From positions 3,782,001-3,846,000 of the forward strand of contig NZ_CP044532.1 in NCBI RefSeq assembly GCF_026427775.1: a DNA stretch of 64,000 nucleotides, in the 5' to 3' direction. Under the pieces are notes generated by a model, which saw only the letters and a list, made by a program, of their open reading frames with translations, did no database searches and was not told where the DNA came from. Numbering within the stretch: position 1 is the first letter of the stretch; the number at the start of each line of letters is the position of its first letter. The DNA comes from Arthrobacter sp. CDRTa11. Its GTDB lineage: Bacteria; Actinomycetota; Actinomycetes; Actinomycetales; Micrococcaceae. This document shows positions 50,236 to 58,721 of this stretch, piece after piece. The position numbers and the translations under genes are program-made.

Positions 50236-51453
50236 ATGTCTGCCGCCCGCGTTTCCCAGCGCATTTCCGCTATTGCCGAATCCGCAACCCTGGCCGTTGA
50301 TGCCAAGGCCAAGGCGCTTAAGGCAGCAGGCCGGCCGGTCATTGGTTTCGGTGCCGGCGAACCGGACTTCCCCACGCCGGACTACATTGTCCAGGCTGCC
50401 ATCGACGCCGCCGGCCAGCCCAAGTACCACCGCTACTCCCCTGCTGCCGGCCTTCCCGAGCTGAAGAAAGCCATCGCGGAGAAGACCCTGCGCGATTCCG
50501 GCTATGCCGTGGACGCATCCCAGGTCCTGGTGACCAATGGCGGCAAGCAGGCGGTCTACAACACGTTCGCCACGCTGGTGGACCCGGGTGACGAAGTGAT
50601 TGTCCCCACCCCGTTCTGGACTACGTACCCCGAAGCAATCCGGCTCGCCGGCGGCGTCCCGGTAGAAGTTTTCGCTGGGCCGGACCAGGACTACCTGGTG
50701 ACGGTCGAGCAGCTTGAAGCAGCCTTCACCGACAAGACCAAAATCCTGCTGTTTGTCTCGCCGTCCAATCCCACAGGTTCCGTGTACTCTCCGGAACAGG
50801 TGGCGGAGATCGGCAAGTGGGCCGCGGCCAAAGGCCTCTGGGTGGTCACTGACGAAATCTACGAGCACCTGACCTACGACGGCGTGCCTTTCACCTCGAT
50901 CGCCACCGCTGCCCCTGAACTGGGCGACAAAGTGGTCATCCTTAACGGCGTGGCCAAGACCTACGCGATGACCGGCTGGCGCGTGGGCTGGATGATCGGC
51001 CCGGCCGACGTCATCAAGGCCGCCACCAACCTGCAGTCCCACGCCACCTCCAACGTCTCCAACATCATGCAGATCGCTGCCCTCGCGGCCGTCTCCGGCC
51101 CGCTGACCGCCGTCGATGAGATGAAAGTCAGCTTTGACCGCCGCCGGAAGGCGATCGTTGCGGGCCTGAACGCCATCGAGGGAGTGGAATGCCCGACGCC
51201 GAAGGGCGCCTTCTACGTGTACGCGGATGTCCGCGCCCTGCTGGGTAAGGAGTTCCCGACGTCGACCGGCACCGCCACGCCGTCGACTTCCGCCGAACTG
51301 GCCGCGCTGATCCTGGACGAGGTTGAAGTGGCAGTGGTCCCCGGTGAGGCTTTTGGCCCGTCCGGCTACCTGCGGCTCTCCTACGCCCTGGGCGACGACG
51401 ACCTCGCCACCGGCGTTGCCCGGCTCCAGGATTTCCTGGGCAAAGCGCAGTAA
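50236..51453 (+). CDS. Class I aminotransferase (aspartate aminotransferase type)
   Basis: A PLP enzyme, probably transferring amino groups between aspartate and 2-oxoglutarate. The 405-residue product shows [70 protein letters not shown] and the PLP-lysine motif [15 protein letters not shown] (Lys about residue 240), ending with [14 protein letters not shown]. These are features of the Ib subgroup. It faces away from the tRNA gene and ends just before a repeat cluster. Substrate preference could differ from aspartate. Confidence 0.93.
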   Translation: MSAARVSQRISAIAESATLAVDAKAKALKAAGRPVIGFGAGEPDFPTPDYIVQAAIDAAGQPKYHRYSPAAGLPELKKAIAEKTLRDSGYAVDASQVLVTNGGKQAVYNTFATLVDPGDEVIVPTPFWTTYPEAIRLAGGVPVEVFAGPDQDYLVTVEQLEAAFTDKTKILLFVSPSNPTGSVYSPEQVAEIGKWAAAKGLWVVTDEIYEHLTYDGVPFTSIATAAPELGDKVVILNGVAKTYAMTGWRVGWMIGPADVIKAATNLQSHATSNVSNIMQIAALAAVSGPLTAVDEMKVSFDRRRKAIVAGLNAIEGVECPTPKGAFYVYADVRALLGKEFPTSTGTATPSTSAELAALILDEVEVAVVPGEAFGPSGYLRLSYALGDDDLATGVARLQDFLGKAQ

Positions 51454-51454
51454 C

Positions 51455-51500
51455 AACGCTCTCTCAGTTCCTGCACAAAATTTCCAAACGCTCTCTCACT
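51455..51500. repeat. GTGAGAGAGCG repeat cluster 2, left part
   Basis: Two AACGCTCTCTCA motifs (51455-51467 and 51487-51500) follow the aminotransferase stop. The second continues across the IS element: its partner AGTGAGAGAGCGTT lies at 52954-52967. Before insertion these two formed a 14-bp stem. Confidence 0.8.
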
Positions 51501-51504
51501 CCCT
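51501..51504. repeat. Target site duplication CCCT, left copy
   Basis: CCCT immediately left of the IS left end is repeated at 52941-52944 immediately right of the right end. A 3-5 bp duplication is normal for IS3-family elements. Confidence 0.75.
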
Positions 51505-51564
51505 TGAACTGCTCCCCGGAAGTTGGACTGAGAAATTCAGTTCCGACTTCCGGGGAGCAGTTTT

Positions 51565-52050
51565 ATGCGTGCACGTAGTTCATGGTCTGAGGCTCAGCGC
51601 GAGGCGGCTGTAGCGTTGTTTGAGAGGGGCATCGGGTATCGGGCGGCGGCCCGGTTGGTGGATGCGCCTCTTGTGCCGGTCAGGGCACTGTTTGGGCGGT
51701 GGAGGATTCATGGGCAAGGAGTGCTGGTGAGCAGGCCGGCGAAGTCATACTCTTTCGAGTTCAAGCTGGCCTTGGTGCAGCGGTTCCTTGCGGGCGAGTC
51801 CGGGCCGGATCTGGCAGTGGAGGCCGGTTTGGCCTCCCGTGAGCTGCTGCAAAAGTGGGTCCGGGCGTATCGTCTGGACGGTGAGGACGGGTTGCGGCCA
51901 AAGCCCAAAGGCAGACCGCGGAAACCCGATTCCCCGCCGCCTGCGGGGCTGCCCGAGCTTGAACGGTTGCGGCGGGAGAACGAGCGGCTGCGCGCGGAGG
52001 TGGCGTACCTGGGAAAACTGCGGGCCTTGAGGGAACAAGGACGACGCTAA
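51565..52050 (+). CDS. IS3-family transposase OrfA (helix-turn-helix protein)
   Basis: The 161-residue product binds the IS ends and is the N-terminal part of the frameshifted OrfAB transposase. Residues 1-50 (WSEAQREAAVALFERGIGYR) and 60-105 (FEFKLALVQRFLAGESGPDL) form two helix-turn-helix units. A leucine-zipper-like helix (LPELERLRRENERLRAEVAY) near the end should mediate multimerisation. The frameshift site G_GGA_AAA at 52011-52017 lies just before the stop. Confidence 0.88.
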   Translation: MRARSSWSEAQREAAVALFERGIGYRAAARLVDAPLVPVRALFGRWRIHGQGVLVSRPAKSYSFEFKLALVQRFLAGESGPDLAVEAGLASRELLQKWVRAYRLDGEDGLRPKPKGRPRKPDSPPPAGLPELERLRRENERLRAEVAYLGKLRALREQGRR

Positions 52051-52077
52051 AGGTTCAAGCCGTCGTTTCCCTCAAGG
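52011..52077 (+). promoter_or_regulatory. Programmed -1 frameshift signal
   Basis: The heptamer GGGAAAA (52011-52017) sits in the correct phase (G GGA AAA) in the orfA frame. Seven bases downstream, CCTTGAGGGA (52025-52034) pairs perfectly with TCCCTCAAGG (52068-52077), and inner ACGACG/CGTCGT extends the stem. Slippage moves ribosomes into the orfB frame, which is open from this point, giving an OrfAB fusion. Confidence 0.75.
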
Positions 52078-52901
52078 CTGACTATCCGCTTGCTGTCCTG
52101 TTGGACGTTGCCGGCCTGGCCAGGTCCACGTTCTTCTATCATCAGCTCCGGCTCCAGGCCCCGGACCCGAAAGAGAAGCTCAAAGCCGCGGTCACGGAGA
52201 TATTCACAACGAATCACGGCCGATACGGGCACCGGCGCATCCATACGGAATTATCCAAACAAGGCTGGGTGACCGCCAAGAAGACCGTCCTGAAACTGAT
52301 GCGTGCGCTCGGGCTGGCGTGCAAAGTCCGGAGGAAGAAGCGCTACAACTCCCACCAGGGCGAACAGGGCAGGATCGCCCCGAACCTATTGAACCGACAG
52401 TTCGAGGCCGATGCTCCGAACCGGAAGTGGGTCACCGACGTGACCGAATTCAGCGTCGGCGACCGGAAGCTCTACCTCTCACCGATCATGGACCTTTTTG
52501 ACCGGCAGATCATTTCCCATTCGATCAGCACGTCCCCGAACCTGGCTCTCACCAACAGTTCACTGCAGCAGGCTCTCGCCTGCCTCCAGCCCGGCCAGCA
52601 TCCGCTTGTACATTCAGACCAGGGCTTCCAGTATCAGCACGTAACCTGGCGGACTCTCCTCGAAGGCGCCGGCGCAGTCCAGTCAATGTCACGCAAGGGC
52701 AACTGCTACGACAATGCCGTGATGGAGAACTTTTTCGGGCACCTCAAGGAAGAACTCTTCCACCGTGTCCGGTTCATCAGTACCGATGCCCTGGCTGCCC
52801 AACTAAATGACTACATCCACTGGTACAACACCAACCGAATCTCAACAAAGCTAAAGGGCCTGAGCCCGGTGCAATACCGTGCCCAGGCCCTTGCGGCCTA
52901 G
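52014..52901 (+). CDS. IS3-family transposase OrfB (DDE integrase core)
   Basis: It carries the catalytic rve domain. The residues are Asp in KWVTDVTEFS, Asp in LVHSDQGFQYQH and Glu in NAVMENFFGHLKEE, with exactly 35 residues between the last two. An HTH_21-type segment (GRYGHRRIHTELSKQGW) precedes it. The frame has no good start of its own; TTG 52101 is the first candidate, so it is probably produced as the OrfAB fusion by frameshift at 52011-52017. The reading frame is intact to TAG at 52901. Confidence 0.88.
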   Translation, partial: KTAGLEGTRTTLKVQAVVSLKADYPLAVLLDVAGLARSTFFYHQLRLQAPDPKEKLKAAVTEIFTTNHGRYGHRRIHTELSKQGWVTAKKTVLKLMRALGLACKVRRKKRYNSHQGEQGRIAPNLLNRQFEADAPNRKWVTDVTEFSVGDRKLYLSPIMDLFDRQIISHSISTSPNLALTNSSLQQALACLQPGQHPLVHSDQGFQYQHVTWRTLLEGAGAVQSMSRKGNCYDNAVMENFFGHLKEELFHRVRFISTDALAAQLNDYIHWYNTNRISTKLKGLSPVQYRAQALAA

Positions 52902-52940
52902 AATCCCATTTAGCCAGTCCAACAATCGGGGACCAGTTCA

Positions 52941-52944
52941 CCCT
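52941..52944. repeat. Target site duplication CCCT, right copy
   Basis: Matches CCCT at 51501-51504 on the other side of the IS. Confidence 0.75.
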
Positions 52945-52953
52945 CTTCAGGAG

Positions 52954-53031
52954 AGTGAGAGAGCGTTGGCGTCTAAGCGACGTTAAGTGAGAGAGCGATC
53001 GGGTTTAAGCGACATTAAGTGAGAGAGCGTT
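52954..53031. repeat. GTGAGAGAGCG repeat cluster 2, right part
   Basis: Three same-orientation copies (52954-52967, about 52984-52999, about 53015-53031) of TTAAGTGAGAGAGCG, the last two within tandem units sharing TAAGCGAC(A/G)TTAAGTGA then GAGAGCG. They end just before the regulator gene stop at 53039. Same family as the cluster at 16341-16446. Confidence 0.8.
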
Positions 53032-53038
53032 TCTGGGG

Positions 53039-53722
53039 TTAGAGGAGGCGCCGCTCGGCGGCCCATTTTGTGAGCTCGTGCCTGCTGGAGAGCTGGAGTT
53101 TGCGCAGCACTGCGGACACGTGTGTTTCCACGGTCTTGATGCTGATAAAGAGTTCCTTGGCTACTTCCTTGTAGCTGTAGCCCCGGGCGATCAGGCGCAT
53201 CACCTCAAGTTCGCGTGCGGAGAGCCTGTCCAGTTCGTCGTCCGCTATGTCCGCTGGGGCAGTGCCGAAGGCATCCAGCACAAAACCTGCCAGCCGGGGC
53301 GAGAATACTGCGTCCCCGCCGGCTACGCGGAACACGGCGTCTGTGATCTCGGCTCCGGAGATCGTTTTGGTGACATACCCCCGTGCTCCGGCGCGGATGA
53401 CCGCAACCACGTCCTCGGCGGCGTCGGAGACGCTCAGCGCCAGGAATTTGGTGGTGCCCAGGAGTGCTGCAGAGCCGGCGATGACTTCGCGCCCGCCGCC
53501 GCCGAGGCCGCCGGGCAGGTGCACGTCCAGCAGGACCACCTCGGGACGTTCGCGGGCGATCACGGCGATGGCCTGCTCCACGGTGGCTGCTTCGCCAACC
53601 ACGTGGATGCCCGCGTCCAGGTCTGCCTTAAGGCCGGAGCGGAAAATCGCGTGGTCATCCACGATCACCACCCGAACAGGCTGGGCTGGACGGACAGGTC
53701 CTGTCCCCTGCAGGTTGTTCAT
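53039..53722 (-). CDS. LuxR-family response regulator
   Basis: The 227-residue NarL/LuxR-type regulator has a receiver domain with VVIVDDHAIFRSGL (acidic pair), phospho-acceptor Asp66 in VVLLDVHLPGG and the Lys of VTKTISGAE. The C-terminal helix-turn-helix is LSARELEVMRLIARGYSYKE, then VAKELFISIKTVETHVSAVL. Its ATG overlaps the kinase stop (ATGA), so they form a two-component pair. Likely targets are the divergent PspC genes, by analogy with such loci. Confidence 0.93.
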   Translation of the reverse strand: MNNLQGTGPVRPAQPVRVVIVDDHAIFRSGLKADLDAGIHVVGEAATVEQAIAVIARERPEVVLLDVHLPGGLGGGGREVIAGSAALLGTTKFLALSVSDAAEDVVAVIRAGARGYVTKTISGAEITDAVFRVAGGDAVFSPRLAGFVLDAFGTAPADIADDELDRLSARELEVMRLIARGYSYKEVAKELFISIKTVETHVSAVLRKLQLSSRHELTKWAAERRLL

Positions 53723-55230
53723 GTTTTCCCTTCCGCATTGTCCGTTGGGAGGGCCGGCAGGCCCAGCCGTACTTCAGTGCCATCGGCGGTGCTGGTAATG
53801 GACGCTGTCCCGCCATGGCGCTTCATGCGTCCGATGATCGATTCCCGGACGCCAAGCCTGTCCTCGGGCACATCATTGAGTTCGAAGCCCGGCCCGCGGT
53901 CCTTGACGAAGACCTCCGCACGGCCGTTGGAGACTTCCAAATACACGGAGACGGACCCGCCGCCGTGCCTGGAGGCGTTCAGCATCGCCTCACGGCTTGC
54001 CTGCAACAGAGCCTCGTGAGCTTCGGTCATGGCGGTGTCGCCCACGCTCACCACTTCCACGGCGTTGCCCAGCAGGTCCTCCACCTCCGCGGCCGTCGCC
54101 TTGATCCGGTCCGAGAGCTGGCCGGCGTCCTTCCCCGGGTCCTGGAACAGCCAGTTCCGGAGCTCACGCTCCTGGGCCCGTGCCAGCCGGACGACGTCGT
54201 GCTCGTTGCCTGCGCGGCGCTGGATCAGGGCAAGGGTCTGCAACACGGAATCGTGAAGATGGGCCGCGATCTCCGCCCGTTCGGTCTCCCGGATCCTGCC
54301 GGCCCGCTCGGATTCAAGGTCACGCCAAAACTTCAGGGCCCACGGGAGCAGCACCAGGATCACTCCTCCGAGAACCGCAACCGACGCCAGCAGGGCAAGC
54401 CACGTCTGTTCCCAGGAACCCGAGCCGGACACCATCACCAGCACACCCGCCACCACCAGGGCCAAGCCTGCCGCGAGGCGAGCCCAGCCGCCCGCCTGGT
54501 CTGCCTTGGTCTTATCCAGCAGTCCGGCGCGGCGGGTTTCATCCAGCTGCATCCAGGCAATGGAGGCACCGCCCAGTACGGCGGCCGCCGGGATCAGGGT
54601 ACCCAGCGGCACGTCGACGCCCAGGAGCTGGGCGATCAGGATTCCCGCCACCAGGAGGAGGCCGGCGCCCAGCAGGATTTCCTTGCCGTACCGCATGCTG
54701 CGGACCCGGAACCATGGCGGCCGGACAGCAGCCTCGTAGCCGGCCGACGCTTGACCATAACCGGTTGCGGCAGCAGCGTAACCTTCGGCTCCTGGGCCGT
54801 TTTCCCCGGTGGGCATCGTCGGAAGTGCCGCAGGGGGCACCGGACCGGCGCCATAGGCGGTGCTGCCGTAAGCGGCGGCGGACGTTCCGGCGTCGGGCGT
54901 TCCCCACGGCGGCGTGCCGGCAGTCCCCGCAGGGTTCGATGCCCCCGCGGGCGGGGCAGGGCCGAATGCCGGATCAAGGCTGACGGCAGGGGCAATGGGC
55001 GACGCCGGGCGCCTGGCGTTGCGCCGGGCGGCTTCGTCGGCGGTGGGAACCATGATCCACAGCCACGCATAGAAGGCCAGGCCGGCACCGCCGGCGAGCG
55101 TTGCGAGCGCCATACCAATCCGGACATTCTTCACCGGCCAGCCCAGATGCGCCGCGAGCCCGGAGCACACGCCCGCAATGACGCGGTCGCTGCTGCGGAC
55201 CAGCGGTGGGCGGGCAAAGGCTGTGCTCAT
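53719..55230 (-). CDS. PspC-domain sensor histidine kinase
   Basis: The 503-residue product has an N-terminal PspC domain (VIAGVCSGLAAHLGWPVKNV, residues about 10-62, ending in a membrane helix), a Pro/Ala/Gly-rich linker, four to five further membrane helices (about 175-290), and a HisKA_3 dimerisation helix with the phospho-accepting His of AAHLHDSVLQTLAL (about residue 326). The ATPase domain shows EAMLNASRHG and DRGPGFEL. Coupling to the downstream regulator and the divergent PspC genes suggests envelope-stress sensing. Confidence 0.92.
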   Translation of the reverse strand: MSTAFARPPLVRSSDRVIAGVCSGLAAHLGWPVKNVRIGMALATLAGGAGLAFYAWLWIMVPTADEAARRNARRPASPIAPAVSLDPAFGPAPPAGASNPAGTAGTPPWGTPDAGTSAAAYGSTAYGAGPVPPAALPTMPTGENGPGAEGYAAAATGYGQASAGYEAAVRPPWFRVRSMRYGKEILLGAGLLLVAGILIAQLLGVDVPLGTLIPAAAVLGGASIAWMQLDETRRAGLLDKTKADQAGGWARLAAGLALVVAGVLVMVSGSGSWEQTWLALLASVAVLGGVILVLLPWALKFWRDLESERAGRIRETERAEIAAHLHDSVLQTLALIQRRAGNEHDVVRLARAQERELRNWLFQDPGKDAGQLSDRIKATAAEVEDLLGNAVEVVSVGDTAMTEAHEALLQASREAMLNASRHGGGSVSVYLEVSNGRAEVFVKDRGPGFELNDVPEDRLGVRESIIGRMKRHGGTASITSTADGTEVRLGLPALPTDNAEGKT

Positions 55231-55354
55231 GTGTCAATCCAAACACGGATCAGGGTTCCCCGGACCCGATTCCGGCGTGAACCGGGGGTATCTCAGGGAC
55301 GGCTCAGGGTGTTCCCCAGTAGAGCGGGACCGCGCGGGGCGGCAGGATCGAAGT

Positions 55355-57046
55355 ATGAACTCGCACACCCCCACCCCAGATGACGAACACCCCACCGAAC
55401 CGCTCCCGCCCCGTGGGACCGAGCAGCCCACCGAACCGCTGACTGCCCGCCCGGCATCATCGGAGGACGCTCCCCCGTCCCAGCCGCAGAATGCTGCGGA
55501 GCAGCCCGCTTCCGGCGAGCCATCCCTGCAGAACACGCCATCCTCACAGGACGAGCCCACCGGACAGAACGAGCCGTCCGGGCAGACGCCCCTCGGGCAG
55601 AACGCCGGACCGTACCCGGGACCCTACGCGGGCCCCTACACAGGTCCGCCGTCCGGCCAGTACGGCGCCGCGAAAGCACCCGGCCAGTCCACTGACTTCT
55701 TCACCTGGATCCGGAGCCACGGCATCCAGCGCGGACGCGACCGCTGGATTGGCGGCGTCTCCAGCGGAGTCGCCCAGCGGATGGGCATCGATCCGCTGAT
55801 TGTCCGCGGCATCTTCATTGTCCTCACCCTCTTCGCCGGAATCGGCGTGCTTCTCTACGGCCTGGCCTGGGCGTTCCTGCCCGAGCCGGACGGCCGCATC
55901 CACGTCCAGGAAGCCGGCGCGGGCCGGTGGTCCACGGGCATGACGGGTGCCCTGATCACCACCGTGGTGGGCCTCACCGGGCTCGGCGGCGGTTTCTGGG
56001 GCTGGAGCCGCAACGGCTTCGGCGGATTCCTCTGGACCGTCTTCTGGGTGGGCGCCGCCATCTACCTCATCTACTACCTGGCCCAACGCAGCAAGGCCCG
56101 GAATGGAGCTCCCATGAACGCCACCCCGCAGCCGGCCGGCGCCGGCGGCAACGCCGCCTTCGCGGCCGCCTACCCCGCATCCCCCTACACTTCGCCGTAC
56201 TCAGCGACCTACACCGGCACCGACACCGACACCGGCTCCGGTTCTGGCTCTGCAGGGACCCCTCCCTACACGCCGACCCCGCCCGCGGGTCCCACCCCGC
56301 CCTACGGCGGCGGCGGCTTCCCGGGCGGCGGCAACTACGGTGGCGGCAACTACGGTGGAACCAACTACGGCGGCGGCTACCAGCCGCCACAGGGCCCGCC
56401 GCGCCCGCCCAAGGTCCGCCCCGCCGGTCCCGGGGCACCCGCAGTGGCAATCACGGCCGGAACGGCCCTGCTTGTGGGCGGCGGCCTCAAGGCCCTGGAC
56501 GCCGGAAACGTGATCAACCTCGGCGACTCAGCAAACGCCATCGTCTGGGCCAGCGCAGCAGCAGTGCTGGGCCTCGGCATCCTCCTCTCCGGCCTGCGCG
56601 GCAGGACCTCGGGAATCCTGGGCTTCTTCGCCGTGGTGGCCCTCATTATCGGCGGAATCTTCAACGTAGTGGGCGACGGCGACAGGGTCCGCTTCACGCA
56701 AGTGGACTGGACGCCGGCCGGCATTGAACAGGCCCGGGACGGCTTCGACGTTACGGCCGGCCGCGGGACCGTAGACCTCACGGAACTCGGGGTGGCCGCC
56801 CCGCTGACGTCCGACGTCGTCATTCCCCTGGACATCACGGCCAGCAACGTCAAGGTGGTCATCCCGGACAACGTCCCCGTGGACATCAAGGCCGACATGA
56901 CCATGGGCAACATCCACGAAGGCGCCAACCACCGCAGCGGCATCTCCACCCGGGAAAGCAGCTACAACACCGAACTGCCGGGCGCCCGCCTGGTGGTCGA
57001 GATAGACGGCACCTTCAGCAACGTCACCATCCAGGAAGGGAACTGA
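55355..57046 (+). CDS. PspC-domain membrane protein with C-terminal LiaF-like domain
   Basis: 563 residues. The N-terminal 120 residues are Pro/Gln/Thr-rich and disordered. A PspC domain follows (RDRWIGGVSSGVAQRMGIDP to YGLAWAFLPEPDG), then membrane helices, a Gly/Tyr/Pro-rich cytoplasmic segment (GGGNYGGGNYGGTNYGGGYQ, about residues 325-345), more helices, and a C-terminal beta-rich domain (DVVIPLDITASNVKVVIPDN) like the LiaF/cell-wall-response 'toast-rack' fold. ATG 55355 is chosen for its AGGA and conserved position; upstream codons overlap the divergent promoter. Probably part of the same stress system as the divergent kinase. Confidence 0.85.
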   Translation: MNSHTPTPDDEHPTEPLPPRGTEQPTEPLTARPASSEDAPPSQPQNAAEQPASGEPSLQNTPSSQDEPTGQNEPSGQTPLGQNAGPYPGPYAGPYTGPPSGQYGAAKAPGQSTDFFTWIRSHGIQRGRDRWIGGVSSGVAQRMGIDPLIVRGIFIVLTLFAGIGVLLYGLAWAFLPEPDGRIHVQEAGAGRWSTGMTGALITTVVGLTGLGGGFWGWSRNGFGGFLWTVFWVGAAIYLIYYLAQRSKARNGAPMNATPQPAGAGGNAAFAAAYPASPYTSPYSATYTGTDTDTGSGSGSAGTPPYTPTPPAGPTPPYGGGGFPGGGNYGGGNYGGTNYGGGYQPPQGPPRPPKVRPAGPGAPAVAITAGTALLVGGGLKALDAGNVINLGDSANAIVWASAAAVLGLGILLSGLRGRTSGILGFFAVVALIIGGIFNVVGDGDRVRFTQVDWTPAGIEQARDGFDVTAGRGTVDLTELGVAAPLTSDVVIPLDITASNVKVVIPDNVPVDIKADMTMGNIHEGANHRSGISTRESSYNTELPGARLVVEIDGTFSNVTIQEGN

Positions 57047-57047
57047 C

Positions 57048-57341
57048 ATGAGCAACGTTGATCCGGCACCGGATTCAGACACCAAAGAAACGCCGACGGC
57101 GGGATCCTCCGTGTGGACAGAATCCACCGGCCCGGCACCCACCCGGGTGGGAACCGTGGTCTGGGGCCTCGTGGTCCTGGCCCTCGCCGCCCTGATCATC
57201 ATCGCCCAGCTTGGCATCGTGACCCTGAACGGCACCTATGTGCTGATCGGCCTGATGATCGGAGCCGGGGCAGCCCTGGTGGTAGGCGGGCTCCTGTCGG
57301 CACGGAAACGTGACAACGGGCCCTCAACAGGGAAGTCTTGA
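57048..57341 (+). CDS. Small two-helix membrane protein
   Basis: The 97-residue product has an acidic, Pro/Thr-rich N-terminus of about 33 residues, then two hydrophobic helices (VVWGLVVLALAALIIIAQLG and YVLIGLMIGAGAALVVGGLL) joined by a short turn, and a basic tail. It begins one base after the previous stop and precedes the small PspC gene, so it is an operon member. Similar small proteins are often found in actinobacterial PspC loci; a specific function is unknown. Confidence 0.75.
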   Translation: MSNVDPAPDSDTKETPTAGSSVWTESTGPAPTRVGTVVWGLVVLALAALIIIAQLGIVTLNGTYVLIGLMIGAGAALVVGGLLSARKRDNGPSTGKS

Positions 57342-57344
57342 GCC

Positions 57345-57602
57345 ATGGACAAGTTTTTCAGCATCGTCAGGGGCTTCGGCCTGCAACGGGGACCGCAGCG
57401 CTGGCTGGGCGGTGTGTGCGGAGGGATCGCTGCCAAGCTCAATGTGGATGTGGCGTTCGTCCGGATCGCTTTCCTGATCTTCTGCCTTCTGCCCGGGCCG
57501 GCAGTGGTGTTCTACATCGCGGCATGGCTGATCCTTCCGGACCAGCGGAACGTCATCCCGCTGCAGTCATTTTTGGATAAGCGGTCCATTAACGGATCCT
57601 GA
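57345..57602 (+). CDS. Small PspC-domain protein
   Basis: The 85-residue product is almost only a PspC domain: LQRGPQRWLGGVCGGIAAKL, NVDVAFVRIAFLIFCLLPGP and AVVFYIAAWLILPDQRNVI with membrane helices. It has the same RWxGGV(C/S)xG signature as the large protein and the kinase. Third PspC domain of the locus and last gene before the terminator. Confidence 0.88.
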   Translation: MDKFFSIVRGFGLQRGPQRWLGGVCGGIAAKLNVDVAFVRIAFLIFCLLPGPAVVFYIAAWLILPDQRNVIPLQSFLDKRSINGS

Positions 57603-57617
57603 CACCCGGCGCCTTGG

Positions 57618-57644
57618 GGCCCCTGCTCATAGAGCAGGGGCCCT
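57618..57644 (+). terminator. Intrinsic terminator after the PspC operon
   Basis: A perfect 12-bp stem (GGGCCCCTGCTC) with a 3-base loop is followed by TTTT, 16 bases after the small PspC stop. Confidence 0.9.
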
Positions 57645-57755
57645 TTTGCTTGGCCCTGGGGCTGCCCACACCCCCTGCCGTCCACCAACCGGTGGACTCC
57701 AGGTTCAACCGGCCGGACCTGTTGGTTGCAGGCATGGCGGTGACACGCTTGAAGC

Positions 57756-58721
57756 ATGAACCCTTCAGCCAGGCCCGGACCCGGACCCACAGACGCGGCC
57801 ATCACGGTCCGCGGCCTCAGCAAGACGTACCAACTGCCCAAAGGCCAGACGCTCACGGCGGTGGACCAGCTCGAACTGAGCATCAGGGCAGGTGAAACCT
57901 ACGCACTGCTGGGACCCAACGGGGCCGGGAAATCCACCACCATCGAAATCCTCGAAGGGCACCGGAAACCGGACAGCGGTGATGTCCGGGTCCTTGGCAC
58001 CACCCCATGGAAGGCAGCTCCGTCCTTCCGCGCAAGGATCGGGATCGTCCTGCAGGAGGCCACCGATTCAGGCGAACTCAGGGTATCTGAGGCCCTGAAG
58101 TCCCTTGCCTCCTGCTTTCCAAAGCCACACGGCGTCGACGAGGTGATCGAGGCGGTCGGACTCGGCGGCAAGGCTGGCGTCCGGATCTCCACCCTCTCCG
58201 GAGGCCAGCGACGGCGGCTTGACGTTGCGCTGGGGATCATCGGGCGCCCCGAAGTCCTGTTCCTGGACGAACCCACCACGGGCTTTGACCCGGAAGCCAG
58301 GCGCCAGTTCTGGGAGCTCATCCGGCAACTGAGCAGCGGTGGCACCACCATCGTGCTCACCACGCACTACCTGGATGAGGCCGAACAGCTCGCGGACAGG
58401 ATCGGTGTGATCAACCACGGGCGCCTGATTGCAGAAGGAAGGCCCCGGGAAATCGGAGGGCCGGGCCTCCGGGTTCCCCGGGTCAGATGGCGGGACGCCA
58501 CCGGTCCGCGCGAAGTGGTGACGGAGCATCCGGCAGCCCTGGTCCATTCACTGTCCGACGGCGGCGCTACCGAGCCGGCGGAGCTCGCCGTCGTCCGTCC
58601 AAGCCTGGAGGACATCTACCTCCAGCTGATCGGTTCCGCCAACACCGCTGCTTTGAAGGCCGAACCGGCCGTAGCCGGTTCCGGTGCGGCAGCATCATCA
58701 ACATCAGGAGTCCTCTCATGA
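57756..58721 (+). CDS. ABC transporter ATP-binding protein
   Basis: The 321-residue ATPase has Walker A LGPNGAGKSTTIEIL, Q-loop IVLQEATDSG, signature STLSGGQRRRLDVAL, Walker B EVLFLDEPTTGFDPE and switch His in VLTTHYLDEAEQ. The type (DRA-like drug/antibiotic exporter) pairs with the ABC2 membrane protein that follows. The C-terminal extension after residue 230 is Ala/Glu-rich. It is coupled to the permease by an ATGA overlap. Probably exports a hydrophobic compound or lipid-linked drug. Confidence 0.93.
   Translation: MNPSARPGPGPTDAAITVRGLSKTYQLPKGQTLTAVDQLELSIRAGETYALLGPNGAGKSTTIEILEGHRKPDSGDVRVLGTTPWKAAPSFRARIGIVLQEATDSGELRVSEALKSLASCFPKPHGVDEVIEAVGLGGKAGVRISTLSGGQRRRLDVALGIIGRPEVLFLDEPTTGFDPEARRQFWELIRQLSSGGTTIVLTTHYLDEAEQLADRIGVINHGRLIAEGRPREIGGPGLRVPRVRWRDATGPREVVTEHPAALVHSLSDGGATEPAELAVVRPSLEDIYLQLIGSANTAALKAEPAVAGSGAAASSTSGVLS

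Larger units (their letters stand above)
51505..52940 (+). mobile_element. Complete IS3-family insertion sequence (1,436 bp)
   Basis: The left end TGAACTGCTCCCCGGAAGTT and the right end (read inward) TGAACTGGTCCCCGATTGTT, both continuing GGACTG, form an approximately 26-bp imperfect terminal inverted repeat with four mismatches. Between them are orfA and orfB with a -1 frameshift signal. The flanking CCCT duplication and intact DD(35)E residues suggest a recent and possibly active copy. It is inserted at the loop of a palindromic intergenic repeat. Confidence 0.92.

Noticed and set aside
52954..53031. CRISPR-like tandem repeats
   Set aside because: Only two or three units, repeats are part of a dispersed palindrome family, spacers are not unique or of equal length, and no cas genes are nearby.
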